A DNA stretch of 64,000 nt from a virus: the IMG/VR virus record IMGVR_UViG_3300034374_007216, positions 18,799 to 82,798 of that record. One strand, 5' to 3'. This document shows, piece after piece, positions 15,677 through 24,453 of the stretch. The translations under genes and the position numbers were made by a program. Below the pieces are notes generated by a model, which did not search any database, was not told where the DNA came from, and saw nothing but the letters and a program-made list of their open reading frames with translations. Every line of letters begins with the position of its first letter. Position 1 is the stretch's first letter.

Positions 15677-15718
15677 CGAACATGTTCGATTAGTCTGTAT
15701 TGGTATCGAACATGTTCG
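15677..15718. promoter_or_regulatory. Paired operator palindromes
   Basis: CGAACATGTTCG, a perfect 12-bp palindrome, occurs twice (15677-15688 and 15707-15718), exactly 30 bp apart, about three turns of the helix. Two identical palindromes on one face of DNA are typical of cooperative binding by a dimeric regulator. The pair lies between the possible small minus-strand gene and element B. Confidence 0.75.
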
Positions 15719-15762
15719 CCTTTAGTCATATCTTGCGTCAAGCAAACCGTGATACTGCGAGC

Positions 15763-16000
15763 CACTTTATTCACTATGTTCAAAACCCACTTCACTCATT
15801 TGACTATTCGCTTTAGTCATAGTCATGATACCCCTACACTTCATAGCGAAAATGCCCCACGCTTTATTCACTTTATCATAGGTACTACAATTAATAATAA
15901 TATATATTATAGAGTATATGAATAAAGTGAATATTCCTGTACGGCCAAACTGCTTTAGTCAAACGGGTGAATAAAGTTTTGAATAAAGTGAATAAAGTGA
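15763..16000. repeat. Iteron-like inverted-repeat element B
   Basis: Same design as element A at 6755-6927. The degenerate left arm (15763-15803) and the right arm (15958-16000) share the sequence GTGAATAAAGTTTTGAA and its neighbours. An inner inverted pair (about 15872-15888 and 15915-15932) surrounds an AT core ATTAATAATAATATATATTATAG. The right arm is nearly identical to that of element A. Origin, partition site or recombination site are the main options. Confidence 0.75.
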
Positions 16001-16101
16001 TACAAATGACACACACCTAAACGCAACACTGCGAGCCTGTCAAGACTGACCAAGCCTTGCACAACATAACAACCTGCGGTGAATAAAAAGGCCACTGAAA
16101 T

Positions 16102-16128
16102 TGATTAGTATTTAAACTAACTAAGAAA
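16102..16128 (+). promoter_or_regulatory. Virus promoter block 2
   Basis: TTAGTATTTAAAC followed by TAACTAAGAAA. The TATA centre is only 27.5 bp from the ATG at 16140, so the transcript should be leaderless or nearly so. It starts the first long early operon. Confidence 0.85.
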
Positions 16129-16139
16129 GTTTTGAGCCG

Positions 16140-16463
16140 ATGAAAACCGAAAACATCAATCCCCTAAACCTAAACCCACAACAGTTGAACATACAGATGG
16201 CACACATACTACAGAAGTATGGCTTCGATGCAGTGCATGACAGACTACACGCAGTAGGTGGTCGAATGATTATAGGCTCACCTGTTGTCAATCGCACTCA
16301 CATTAACAACCTTGCTCATGTGTCCATTGAACTTATCTTCGATGTGTATAACATGAACACCACCATTCGTATGCTTGAATGGGCAAACGACAACGGCATG
16401 ACCGTGGACTTTTGGAACAACAAGAACGGAATCCTTCACGATGTACGAGAGGTGGTCGCATGA
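16140..16463 (+). CDS. Hypothetical early protein
   Basis: 107 residues, first gene of the operon under promoter block 2. It has an Asn-rich N terminus, then mixed alpha/beta character with ELIFDVYNMNTTIRML. No recognised family or metal site. Its TGA overlaps the next ATG. Confidence 0.7.
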   Translation: MKTENINPLNLNPQQLNIQMAHILQKYGFDAVHDRLHAVGGRMIIGSPVVNRTHINNLAHVSIELIFDVYNMNTTIRMLEWANDNGMTVDFWNNKNGILHDVREVVA

Positions 16464-16675
16464 TTGGGCCTGTCGCATGGGAAGAACTGCATTGCCGACC
16501 ACCTGCTACACCACAGAAGTTTCTTGAGATTGAGTACAAAGGACAGTTGTACAAATACGATGTTGCGAGTGCAGTGTGGTTGTTCGATTACTACCAACAG
16601 TTTCGTACATGGTGCGAAGAAGATGTACGCAACAACAACGGTGAATACGCAGACGAGATTGAGGTGATTGCTTGA
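16460..16675 (+). CDS. Small hypothetical early protein
   Basis: 71 residues from ATG 16460 (ATGA overlap with the previous stop). The frame continues upstream, but this start fits the coupling used throughout. Aromatic-rich middle (AVWLFDYYQQF) and acidic C terminus ending DEIEVIA, where the GAGGTGATTGC ribosome site of the next gene is encoded. Family unknown. Confidence 0.65.
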   Translation: MIGPVAWEELHCRPPATPQKFLEIEYKGQLYKYDVASAVWLFDYYQQFRTWCEEDVRNNNGEYADEIEVIA

Positions 16676-16794
16676 ACCACGATACATTACTAAAATCCTA
16701 TATGAATGAATGTCTTAAACAATGTAAAGTGCCGACATGGGAAGGGTGGACTGAATTAAAACGATTGCATGAGGAGATTGAGGTGATTGCTTGA
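16672..16794 (+). CDS. Very small protein, TTG start
   Basis: 40 residues starting at TTG 16672, which overlaps the previous stop as TTGA and has GAGGTGAT as ribosome site. It ends EEIEVIA, the same as its upstream neighbour, because the next ribosome site is encoded there. Unknown function; a translational-coupling gene of the small early operon. Confidence 0.5.
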   Translation: MNHDTLLKSYMNECLKQCKVPTWEGWTELKRLHEEIEVIA

Positions 16795-17078
16795 CAGAAG
16801 AATACGAATACCCCGATGACTTAGACGAATGGGATTACCCACAGTGGCACGAAGACTTGTACGAAACACTACAACAATTCGGCTTGGCAGACAAGCCTCG
16901 ATTACTCTTAGGGTTGGAACGAATCATGCGAGCACATATCAACAACGCAGATGCTTCACAACTTTCAAGACTACGACAAGAGAACACAGTGCTACAATCA
17001 AAATTACAGAATGCGAATGAGCAATTCAAACTTTTGTACACAGAAATTTACATGAAACATGATGGGGTGATTGCTTGA
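16791..17078 (+). CDS. Acidic coiled-coil early protein
   Basis: 95 residues from TTG 16791 (TTGA overlap). N-terminal 25 residues are very acidic and aromatic (EYEYPDDLDEWDYPQW). C-terminal 35 residues form a likely coiled coil (RLRQENTVLQSKLQNANEQF). Acidic aromatic proteins can mimic DNA, but nothing proves that here. Confidence 0.6.
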   Translation: MTEEYEYPDDLDEWDYPQWHEDLYETLQQFGLADKPRLLLGLERIMRAHINNADASQLSRLRQENTVLQSKLQNANEQFKLLYTEIYMKHDGVIA

Positions 17079-17320
17079 GCCGTGATGTCCACTGCACAAC
17101 ATGCGTTGATTGGTACAACCCTGTACCCTACGACGAAGACGAAGGTGAGAACTCCGAGCCTATCGCTTTCAGCAAACGCCCATGTCAAATGGACATGAGT
17201 GAATGGTGTCACTTCGCAGGTGAACGACACATCATACACATAGTAAATGATAACTTACTTACACACATGGAAGTATGCACCGACTGTTATATGAAACATG
17301 AAGGAGTGTATGAACAATGA
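17075..17320 (+). CDS. Small zinc-binding-type protein
   Basis: 81 residues from TTG 17075 (TTGA overlap). Cys pairs CTTC near the N terminus and CTDC near the C terminus, with other Cys and His between (PCQMDMSEWCHFAGERH), suggest one zinc site. Ends YMKHEGVYEQ, overlapping the next ATG. Function unknown. Confidence 0.6.
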   Translation: MSRDVHCTTCVDWYNPVPYDEDEGENSEPIAFSKRPCQMDMSEWCHFAGERHIIHIVNDNLLTHMEVCTDCYMKHEGVYEQ

Positions 17321-17481
17321 ACAACCATCAAAGGATTCTAAACAGAATCAAAGAATTGGCACAAGAAATAAAGAACGAACCATATACAAAGTCGTGTATG
17401 GAAGGCGACCGTGTAGGCTGGATTAGTGGTGAAGCACTTCTTGACATAATTCAAGAATTTGAAGAAATTTACTTGAGTTGA
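17317..17481 (+). CDS. Small hypothetical protein
   Basis: 54 residues from ATG 17317 (ATGA overlap). Helical, with a Gly-Trp-Ile-Ser-Gly-Glu-Ala turn in the middle. No family recognised. Confidence 0.5.
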   Translation: MNNHQRILNRIKELAQEIKNEPYTKSCMEGDRVGWISGEALLDIIQEFEEIYLS

Positions 17482-17491
17482 GGGGTGAAGA

Positions 17492-17590
17492 ATGAACAAC
17501 ATCGAAACAAGACACGGACTCGCAACACCTGTTGTTGCATACGAAACTGATGGGCAACTTACCATCGTACTAATGATTGAGGATGAATAG
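17492..17590 (+). CDS. Very small hypothetical protein
   Basis: 32 residues from ATG 17492, after GGGGTGAAG. Its TAG stop overlaps the next promoter block. Last gene of the first small-gene run. May be real because of the ribosome site and spacing. Confidence 0.4.
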   Translation: MNNIETRHGLATPVVAYETDGQLTIVLMIEDE

Positions 17591-17611
17591 TATTTAAACT
17601 AACTAAGAAAA
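17588..17611 (+). promoter_or_regulatory. Virus promoter block 3
   Basis: TAGTATTTAAAC then TAACTAAGAAAA, with GGAGATGA after it. The TATA centre is 32.5 bp before ATG 17627. The block contains the stop of the previous gene. Confidence 0.85.
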
Positions 17612-17626
17612 ATGGAGATGAATTAT

Positions 17627-17746
17627 ATGAACAGGAATGAATGGATAAAAAGACATGAACAAATGAGCAAAGATGAACTGCTTGTACTTGCGTACAGGTT
17701 GAGCATACAACATGAAGAATGGAGAAAGAAAGCACAGGAGGAATAA
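17627..17746 (+). CDS. Very small helical protein
   Basis: 39 residues, first gene after promoter block 3. Highly charged and helical (MNRNEWIKRHEQM). The AGGAGG in its last codons is the ribosome site of the next large gene. Confidence 0.5.
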   Translation: MNRNEWIKRHEQMSKDELLVLAYRLSIQHEEWRKKAQEE

Positions 17747-17748
17747 AT

Positions 17749-20055
17749 ATGGGTAGCCAAAAGAAAGAAGCATTAGAAAAGTACAGACAACTGATAAGCG
17801 ACTACGAAATGGATTATCCCTTCAACACGATGAACATGATAAGCATTGACCTTATACCCGAAGGCGAAAAGGTTTCTGCAAAGATAATCAAAGACACAAA
17901 GTTACGAATCACAGCCGATGAAAACAGCAACATCGCTACATTCATCAGCAACCACCTTCCTGTATTCATACGAGCATGTCCACTCGTGCCACGACCCGGA
18001 GTTCTTGAATCAACACCTGCCTACTCATCGAATGAGGCATGGAAAATCATTGAGCGTATTTCAAATAAGATGTTGAGCAAAGACAAATCACCAAAACCTA
18101 TGTACGACAATGGCTACATTGACCCTTATGGTTCTATCATTATCATGCCTTATGTTAATGCTGACGCATCAGCAGTTGCATCTCTCGGTCATTACATTTA
18201 CATGGGTGAGGGCAAAGACGGTATCACCGCAGGTGGCGATGGCTTCAAGATGGCTGTACCACTTAAACCGATGAGTGAATGTTCCGTAGCAAATGATTTG
18301 AGAAAGCATGGCTTCGACCCTGCTAAACTTGAACTTGAATTCGTATCAGTAAATAATACAACTGCGAGAGATAGTTATATTGGCACAAGTAATTACATTG
18401 TTCAGTTGCGTGGGTGTGAAGGCCCAAGAGCAATCGCACCTGCACCAAAGGGCGTTACCATTAGTGGTACATTCCACGGTGAAGGTCGTATCATTGTTGA
18501 GCATGTCTTCCTGTGTGCAGATGACAGCGAAGAAGAATTGGCGAAGTTAGAAGATGCCTTGCGTGAAGGTATGCCAAGCGGTACTGTTGTCATTCACCCA
18601 ACAGGGTGTCATCTTACTCACCATGCAGGACAGTGCATGAAGTATAATGTTCCTTACATAGCCTCAGCCAATGTCAAGGTTGGTGAACAATGGACTCAAG
18701 CGGCGGCAGGTTGGGTTGTCCTTGACCCCAATGGTACTTACGAGCCACAACCCTATGACATGACTGATTACATTGATGAGTTCATTCAAGGACTCAACTC
18801 ACAAATCGGTGGTTACGCTCGACAACATGGTTGGCTCTCCAATATGTTTCATCAATTCATGGGTGGCCCAATCAATGACCCACATCATACAGCAATTCTT
18901 GCAGGTGCGTTTGTTGGTTGGCTCGCTAAGGCAACCCTTTCAGTTGGTATGGGTGAAACAAGACACATCGTTTCTAACACAGAAGGTAATTTACCTCTTG
19001 TTCAAATGTCGCTTGCTACCATATACAGAAATAATTCTTACATAGTGAATTCGAGTGAGATTGGAGAGAGTTACTTATCAAGTAAAAGGAGGCATTACTA
19101 TGCTGATATAGAAGCAACACCTATGTCTTGGAAATCTGTTGAGTCTATGTATCAAATTGTAGGCGATGCTTATGGTACGAAAATTGATTGGAGTACATCA
19201 TACGGTGGTGCGAAGTATCGCAAATCAATGAAGATGGGTTTAAACACTACTCGTGCAATCATTAAACTGTTGCGTCATCCTTCCGCTTCAAACCTCAAAG
19301 ATTTGTGCGACAAAGCCAATGCAAATGAACACGCAACACACAACACTAACTTCTTCTTTAGCAAATTCTTGAGCAAGTCTGCTCTTGATTGGGGTACAAA
19401 ACCACAACACATTCACACTCTTTCCCCATTCAATATGTTCTATGCAGGTCTTGATGTTATGAACAATCTTAATACATCATACAATACAAAATCATTTGAC
19501 AAGAGAGTTGCGAATGTGCATAAGGAATACAAGTCGGAAACAATTGAATCACTTCGTAAATCTCCTATAGGATTACGAAGCGAAGGTTTGCTTCGTGAGG
19601 GTATGAAAACTCTTAATGAAAATCAAAGACACCCAAGAGGTCAGCATTCCAATCCGGGTAACCTAAGCACATATATTCCTTGTGGTATTAACAATTGTAA
19701 AAGATGTGCTGAATACCTTGACCAAATGAAATATACACTCGTACAAAATATTCAATCGAATATTCCTGTTCAAGAGTCATTCGTTTTATCATTCCCTGTT
19801 CAACTCATTGGTAAAGCAGTACATGAGGAATCAATGGAAGACTTATCAAACAAACTTACAGTGTGGAAGAACCTTCATACACAACTTAACACTTTTGAAA
19901 AACGCCAAGCGATTGATAGCATTAAGAAAATAACGAAGTCAATTCCACATAATATAATGGCAAAGAACAACATACTGATAACAAAGATAGCCTACTTCTT
20001 TAGCACACTTGATGCAGAATTACTCATTTACTTTAACACAAATGGAGATGAATGA
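17749..20055 (+). CDS. Large protein with PEP-utilising-like swivel domain
   Basis: 768 residues from ATG 17749, chosen for the AGGAGG ribosome site; the frame extends to 17719. Around residues 283-330 the pattern HPTGCHLTHHAGQCMKYNVP, then a Gly-rich turn and VVLDPNGTYE, resembles the phosphohistidine swivelling domain of PEP-utilising enzymes (G-x-x-[ST]HA-x-x-AR-x-x-GIP). A Cys cluster CGINNCKRC lies near residue 645. The rest is unrecognised. Its size and early position suggest a major enzyme, but the substrate is unknown, and the swivel-domain call rests on one motif. Confidence 0.7.
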   Translation: MGSQKKEALEKYRQLISDYEMDYPFNTMNMISIDLIPEGEKVSAKIIKDTKLRITADENSNIATFISNHLPVFIRACPLVPRPGVLESTPAYSSNEAWKIIERISNKMLSKDKSPKPMYDNGYIDPYGSIIIMPYVNADASAVASLGHYIYMGEGKDGITAGGDGFKMAVPLKPMSECSVANDLRKHGFDPAKLELEFVSVNNTTARDSYIGTSNYIVQLRGCEGPRAIAPAPKGVTISGTFHGEGRIIVEHVFLCADDSEEELAKLEDALREGMPSGTVVIHPTGCHLTHHAGQCMKYNVPYIASANVKVGEQWTQAAAGWVVLDPNGTYEPQPYDMTDYIDEFIQGLNSQIGGYARQHGWLSNMFHQFMGGPINDPHHTAILAGAFVGWLAKATLSVGMGETRHIVSNTEGNLPLVQMSLATIYRNNSYIVNSSEIGESYLSSKRRHYYADIEATPMSWKSVESMYQIVGDAYGTKIDWSTSYGGAKYRKSMKMGLNTTRAIIKLLRHPSASNLKDLCDKANANEHATHNTNFFFSKFLSKSALDWGTKPQHIHTLSPFNMFYAGLDVMNNLNTSYNTKSFDKRVANVHKEYKSETIESLRKSPIGLRSEGLLREGMKTLNENQRHPRGQHSNPGNLSTYIPCGINNCKRCAEYLDQMKYTLVQNIQSNIPVQESFVLSFPVQLIGKAVHEESMEDLSNKLTVWKNLHTQLNTFEKRQAIDSIKKITKSIPHNIMAKNNILITKIAYFFSTLDAELLIYFNTNGDE

Positions 20056-20056
20056 C

Positions 20057-21259
20057 ATGAGAAGAAACAAAAACAAACAATACAGAAAAGAGAAAAAGAA
20101 AGGAAACAAATTCAATTTGAGCAAAGCAAAACAATTAACACAAAAAGAAACGGAGATAACAACAATGAACAATTATAAAACAACAACGACGACAACATGG
20201 CAAACAAAAGCGGATTGCCACAGCGGTCAGCGTGTAGTATTCACTACACATGACGGCATAGAAATATTAGCAGGTGGTAAGAATCGTAGTGGTGGGTGGC
20301 ACAAGGCACACCCACTACCACAACTCGCCATAGGCCCAGATGAAACGATGGCTTCACCATCAATTCTCAAATCAAAAACAATCGTACCTCAAGGTTGGTC
20401 TTGCGAGCAACACTTGACGAACCCCGAACCACCAATCTTCGTGTACCTCGACTTTCCAGATTTCGGTGTACCCGCACTCAACAGATACTTTTGGTATGCT
20501 CTTGTTGATGACATCCGTGAACATGGTATCAAGTCTGTATCAACACAGTGTGCAGGTGGTCATGGTCGTACAGGTGTTCAACTTGCTATCCTTCGCTACC
20601 TCATGGCTACTGATGAAGAGCGTGCTACTTATACCGACGCAGGTGTATTGATTGATTGGGTGCGTGGCGTTCACTGTACCCATGCTGTTGAAACCAAAGG
20701 CCAACAAGAATACATCGCTATGGTCTGCGACATTCCTGTTGGTGAGAACAAGATACACAGTTACTACGGTGGCTACTCTTACGGTGGAGGTAAGTCCTCT
20801 TTCTATCAAGGGGCTGATACGGGAAAAGTAACGACGGCTACTACTACTTCTAAGCAAACAAGTTGGGATGATTGGGATGACATTGAATGGAAGAGTAGTA
20901 GTCGTGATAAGTATGATGATGATATTGTTGAGTGTGATGCTTGCAATTCTCTTTCATTCGATATGGTTTCAATGACTTGTTCTAATTGTGATTACGACAG
21001 CGAGTATGCTGAATCAAAACTTCAACATCAATGTGAACAGTGTTTCTCTAACCGACCCTATGGTGAATTCCTTGCGGGTGATTTCATCTGCATACAATGT
21101 CGTGCTGATAACATGGGTATTAAACACAATGAGCATGAGGCTGAATGTTCAACCTGTAACAAAATGATTGACAACAGATACCTTTCTCAAATAGATAGCA
21201 TTGATACATTCATTTGTCGCAAGTGCGATGCTGAACAATTGGAGAGTGAAGAACAATGA
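20057..21259 (+). CDS. Dual-specificity phosphatase with C-terminal zinc ribbons
   Basis: 400 residues from ATG 20057. A start at 20165 (MNNYKTTTTT) is also likely, since a promoter-like leader TTAACACAAAAAGAAACGG precedes it. The phosphatase loop is QCAGGHGRTG (Cys165, Arg171), the CX5R signature of protein-tyrosine/dual-specificity phosphatases. Three Cys-rich stretches follow (CDACN..CSNC, CEQC..CIQC, CSTC..CRKC), which look like zinc ribbons. This fusion is unusual. It could dephosphorylate host proteins or RNA ends, and the zinc ribbons could bind partners or nucleic acid. Confidence 0.75.
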   Translation: MRRNKNKQYRKEKKKGNKFNLSKAKQLTQKETEITTMNNYKTTTTTTWQTKADCHSGQRVVFTTHDGIEILAGGKNRSGGWHKAHPLPQLAIGPDETMASPSILKSKTIVPQGWSCEQHLTNPEPPIFVYLDFPDFGVPALNRYFWYALVDDIREHGIKSVSTQCAGGHGRTGVQLAILRYLMATDEERATYTDAGVLIDWVRGVHCTHAVETKGQQEYIAMVCDIPVGENKIHSYYGGYSYGGGKSSFYQGADTGKVTTATTTSKQTSWDDWDDIEWKSSSRDKYDDDIVECDACNSLSFDMVSMTCSNCDYDSEYAESKLQHQCEQCFSNRPYGEFLAGDFICIQCRADNMGIKHNEHEAECSTCNKMIDNRYLSQIDSIDTFICRKCDAEQLESEEQ

Positions 21260-21366
21260 TTGTAATTGAAATGGAAGATGATAATTTTATCGTAAGAGTA
21301 TATGATAGGGAAACAGGAAAAGATGTTGATTATAGAATTGATTATGTGGAAGGTGAAGAACAATGA
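21256..21366 (+). CDS. Very small acidic protein
   Basis: 36 residues from ATG 21256 (ATGA overlap), beta-rich and acidic (MIVIEMEDDNFIVRVYDRET). Ends GEEQ with the next ATG overlapping. Unknown. Confidence 0.5.
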   Translation: MIVIEMEDDNFIVRVYDRETGKDVDYRIDYVEGEEQ

Positions 21367-21818
21367 TTGAAATAAAACATAACATGAGTGAGAAAGATTT
21401 TCAACAAGCGATTGATGAAGGTTTGATTCATCGAGGAACAAATGAAAAATACAATTGGCATCGTTATCACATCAAAGGTACACAAATCTTTTGGAATGAA
21501 TATCATTCTCGTAGGGATATTGAAACACTTGTCGAAGCAGGTCATGGTGGTATCGCTACCATTATGGCAGGTACACAATCTTCATGCAATTGGAAATCGA
21601 GAGAATATGCTTTACTTAAATATGAACACAGCAAGTTGAAACAGTTGGCTCTTGATACAGGTCTAATCAAACGCAACGGGAAACCCTGCACCGCATGTAA
21701 ATCAACCAACACTGAAACAGATGGACAACCACATTACATTGATGGTGGGTATGCTCACACTTGGTCGAGGTACTGTTTTGATTGTGAGCATAGCGAAGTC
21801 GGAGGTGCTACATTTTGA
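21363..21818 (+). CDS. Hypothetical protein with zinc ribbon
   Basis: 151 residues from ATG 21363 (ATGA overlap). The N-terminal two thirds are mixed alpha/beta with HGGIATIMAG. The C-terminal part has CTAC and CFDC separated by 31 residues, a likely zinc ribbon. Its stop overlaps the TTG start of the helicase gene, so the two are translationally coupled. Confidence 0.65.
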   Translation: MIEIKHNMSEKDFQQAIDEGLIHRGTNEKYNWHRYHIKGTQIFWNEYHSRRDIETLVEAGHGGIATIMAGTQSSCNWKSREYALLKYEHSKLKQLALDTGLIKRNGKPCTACKSTNTETDGQPHYIDGGYAHTWSRYCFDCEHSEVGGATF

Positions 21819-24424
21819 ACAATAACATCATACACAAAATGGTTCGGGTCTTCGTGGGGTACGGAGAGCCTATCGAGATTGACGACAGGGGTGCGAACAA
21901 ACCCGACTATCCTTTCTTCCACAAGTTAGCATCGCAACAAACAATTGACGACTACCAACTTGTCGAAGCGAGTGAGCGATTCCATAAGTATCGTAACACG
22001 CAACTACCTCAACTCCTTCGTGATGCGGGGTTGATTGAACAAGCCTCCGAAGTGAATCAGTTTCTTTTACTGATGAAAGAAAAGGGTGAGCGTGGTATGA
22101 TTGAACGGGAACGCATACTGCAAGAACAAAGCGAAGCCGATAAGCGTATGCGAAAGGCATCGGCTTTGATTAGCAACGCACTCCGCAAGGGTAAGTCTGC
22201 TTTACCTTTGGTGAATGAAGTGGGCGATGCTCTCAAGTGCGAGCATGATGATGCTCTTGCTTTCATCGAGCAGGGTGTTTCGGTATGGAAGCCACCCACT
22301 TCTCTTCAAGTTCACTTCTCGGAGGTTGATGATAAATGGACAAACCGATGGGGCAATACTTTCACGAATAAAAGAATTGCACTGCACTACGAATACAATC
22401 CATCACTCAATCAAGTCTTGAAGAATACACTCGGCTTCCCTGCCATCAAGTTCGATGGTGCAACTAAACTTTGGACAATACAAGATGATGTTGATGTTAT
22501 CAACAATGCTCTCAAAGTTCTCGCTGAGTTCCGTACTCCCGAAGGTTACATTCTCTTTGTTGATGAAGATTCGTTGAAGCGAATCAATGTATCAGCAACC
22601 AAACAGAAATCTATAGAACACTCGACTGAAACGAAGGCGACCCTTATCAATGGCGGTACAAGTATTGAGTTAGTTATTCCTTACATACAAGATAAGTTCG
22701 TGCGTGAATGTATGATGAGTGAGGTCAAGGCTACGCAGGGTAGGAAGTTCGACCCCGACAAGAAGGTATGGACTATCGCTATCGGTGAAGCCTCTCCGCT
22801 TATTGACCGCTTGCGTAAGTATGATGACGATGATGACGATGACGACATGACTCCGCTTCTCAAGTTAGCCGATGTGATTCAAGGCATACCCGAAGTGGCC
22901 GACTACATGGAGGAGAGAGCGAAGCGTATAGCCATCAGTGGTGCTTCATCACTTGATGACGAGATGATAGTCGCTAAATTACAGGAAGATTTGATGAGTG
23001 TCTTTCCCGAAGGGCGAAGCCTCTATCCGTTTCAGTATGTAGGGGTACAGTTCGCTCAACTGTCGGGAGGGCGATGCCTCATTGGAGATGACATGGGTAT
23101 CGGAAAGACGATACAAGCCATCGCACACATAGGACTCAACCAAGACAAACTACCTGCTCTCATCATTGTACCCGCATCGGTCAAGTACAATTGGCTCAAA
23201 GAATGTGGTGCGTGGCTACCAGATATGACGAGTATTGTTCTTGAAGGGCGTAGTGGTGTGATACCGAATGCCGACATCGTGATATGCAACTACGATATTG
23301 TTGTAGGTCGGCAACCTGCTCTCATGGACTACGGTTTCAACATTGTCGTATGCGATGAGTCGCATTACCTCAAGAACAGTAAAGCAAAGCGTACTCAAGC
23401 CACGCTTGAAATCGCTAAACAATCCGAGTCCGTTGTTTGTTTGTCGGGTACGGCAATCACCAACAGACCCAACGAGTTCTTCACGACGCTTAACTTGTTG
23501 CGACCCAATGAGTTCCCTTCATTCTTCGACTACGGTATTCGATACTGTGCAGGTGAACAAACACGCTTTGGTTGGGATTTCAACGGTGCATCGAACACCG
23601 ATGAGTTGCACAATCGAACAAGAGATTTCTGTATTCGCAGACTCAAGAAAGAAGTCTTGACTGAACTGCCCGACAAGATACGCACGATACATACAGTCGA
23701 GCCGAGCAGTAAGGAAATCAAACGATACAACGAACTTCATCGTGCATGGATGGAGGAATACAACTCACTTGAAACATTACCCGCAGGTTTCGTACTCAAC
23801 ATGCTTACTGCCTTGCGACATGAGTGTGGTCTTATCAAAGTACCATCGGCAGTACAATACATCAAGGAGTACCGTGAAATCACAGGCAAACAACTCGTTG
23901 TCTTTGCACATCACACTGATGTTCTTCGTGATACTGCGAACCTGCTTCGCCAAGACAAAGACCACAAGTGGAGGATTGGTGGTATCACAGGCGACATGCC
24001 AGCCGAGAAGCGACAACAGAATGTTGAGGCATTCCAAAACGGACAGTTAGATGTCATTCTATGTAGCACAGTGGCGGCGAAGGAGGGTATCACACTCACC
24101 AATGCTGACACGGTTCTCTTCATCGAAAGAGAATGGACACCTGCATGGGAAGAGCAAGCAGAAGATAGGGTGAATCGTATCGGTCAAGAATCACAGTCGG
24201 TACAGGCTGTATTCTTATCGGTGGCGAACACCATTGACGAGAAGTTCAACCATGTGGTTGAGAATAAACGAGCCGTCATACAAGCGGTACTTGACGGTGG
24301 CACACTCGATGAGCGTGAGGGCATTGCCTCCATGCTCATTAAGACAATGATTGAGGCAGGTGATTTACCTGCTGATTTCTTAAACAAAGGAAAGAAAAAG
24401 GAGAAACAATTGAAGAGTATTTAA
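21815..24424 (+). CDS. SNF2-family helicase, SMARCAL1-like
   Basis: 869 residues from TTG 21815 (TTGA overlap). The helicase core has GDDMGIGKT (424-432, motif I), DESH (514-517, motif II), GTAITNRP (motif III) and EDRVNRIGQ (783-791, motif VI). Upstream, residues about 166-230 contain FPAIKFDGATKLWTI, resembling the HARP domain of SMARCAL1-type annealing helicases. Such ATPases rewind or remodel DNA at stalled forks, so a role in viral replication or repair is likely. The C terminus ends KKEKQLKSI, the last codons and stop lying inside the next promoter block. Confidence 0.9.
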   Translation: MNNNIIHKMVRVFVGYGEPIEIDDRGANKPDYPFFHKLASQQTIDDYQLVEASERFHKYRNTQLPQLLRDAGLIEQASEVNQFLLLMKEKGERGMIERERILQEQSEADKRMRKASALISNALRKGKSALPLVNEVGDALKCEHDDALAFIEQGVSVWKPPTSLQVHFSEVDDKWTNRWGNTFTNKRIALHYEYNPSLNQVLKNTLGFPAIKFDGATKLWTIQDDVDVINNALKVLAEFRTPEGYILFVDEDSLKRINVSATKQKSIEHSTETKATLINGGTSIELVIPYIQDKFVRECMMSEVKATQGRKFDPDKKVWTIAIGEASPLIDRLRKYDDDDDDDDMTPLLKLADVIQGIPEVADYMEERAKRIAISGASSLDDEMIVAKLQEDLMSVFPEGRSLYPFQYVGVQFAQLSGGRCLIGDDMGIGKTIQAIAHIGLNQDKLPALIIVPASVKYNWLKECGAWLPDMTSIVLEGRSGVIPNADIVICNYDIVVGRQPALMDYGFNIVVCDESHYLKNSKAKRTQATLEIAKQSESVVCLSGTAITNRPNEFFTTLNLLRPNEFPSFFDYGIRYCAGEQTRFGWDFNGASNTDELHNRTRDFCIRRLKKEVLTELPDKIRTIHTVEPSSKEIKRYNELHRAWMEEYNSLETLPAGFVLNMLTALRHECGLIKVPSAVQYIKEYREITGKQLVVFAHHTDVLRDTANLLRQDKDHKWRIGGITGDMPAEKRQQNVEAFQNGQLDVILCSTVAAKEGITLTNADTVLFIEREWTPAWEEQAEDRVNRIGQESQSVQAVFLSVANTIDEKFNHVVENKRAVIQAVLDGGTLDEREGIASMLIKTMIEAGDLPADFLNKGKKKEKQLKSI

Positions 24425-24440
24425 ACTAACAAAGAAAAAA
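24415..24440 (+). promoter_or_regulatory. Virus promoter block 4
   Basis: GAGTATTTAAAC then TAACAAAGAAAAAA, with GGAGATGA after it. The TATA centre is 32.5 bp before ATG 24454. The TAA stop of the helicase lies within TATTTAAAC. The preceding ACAATTGAA is identical to that before block 6. Confidence 0.85.
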
Positions 24441-24453
24441 GGAGATGAAAATT

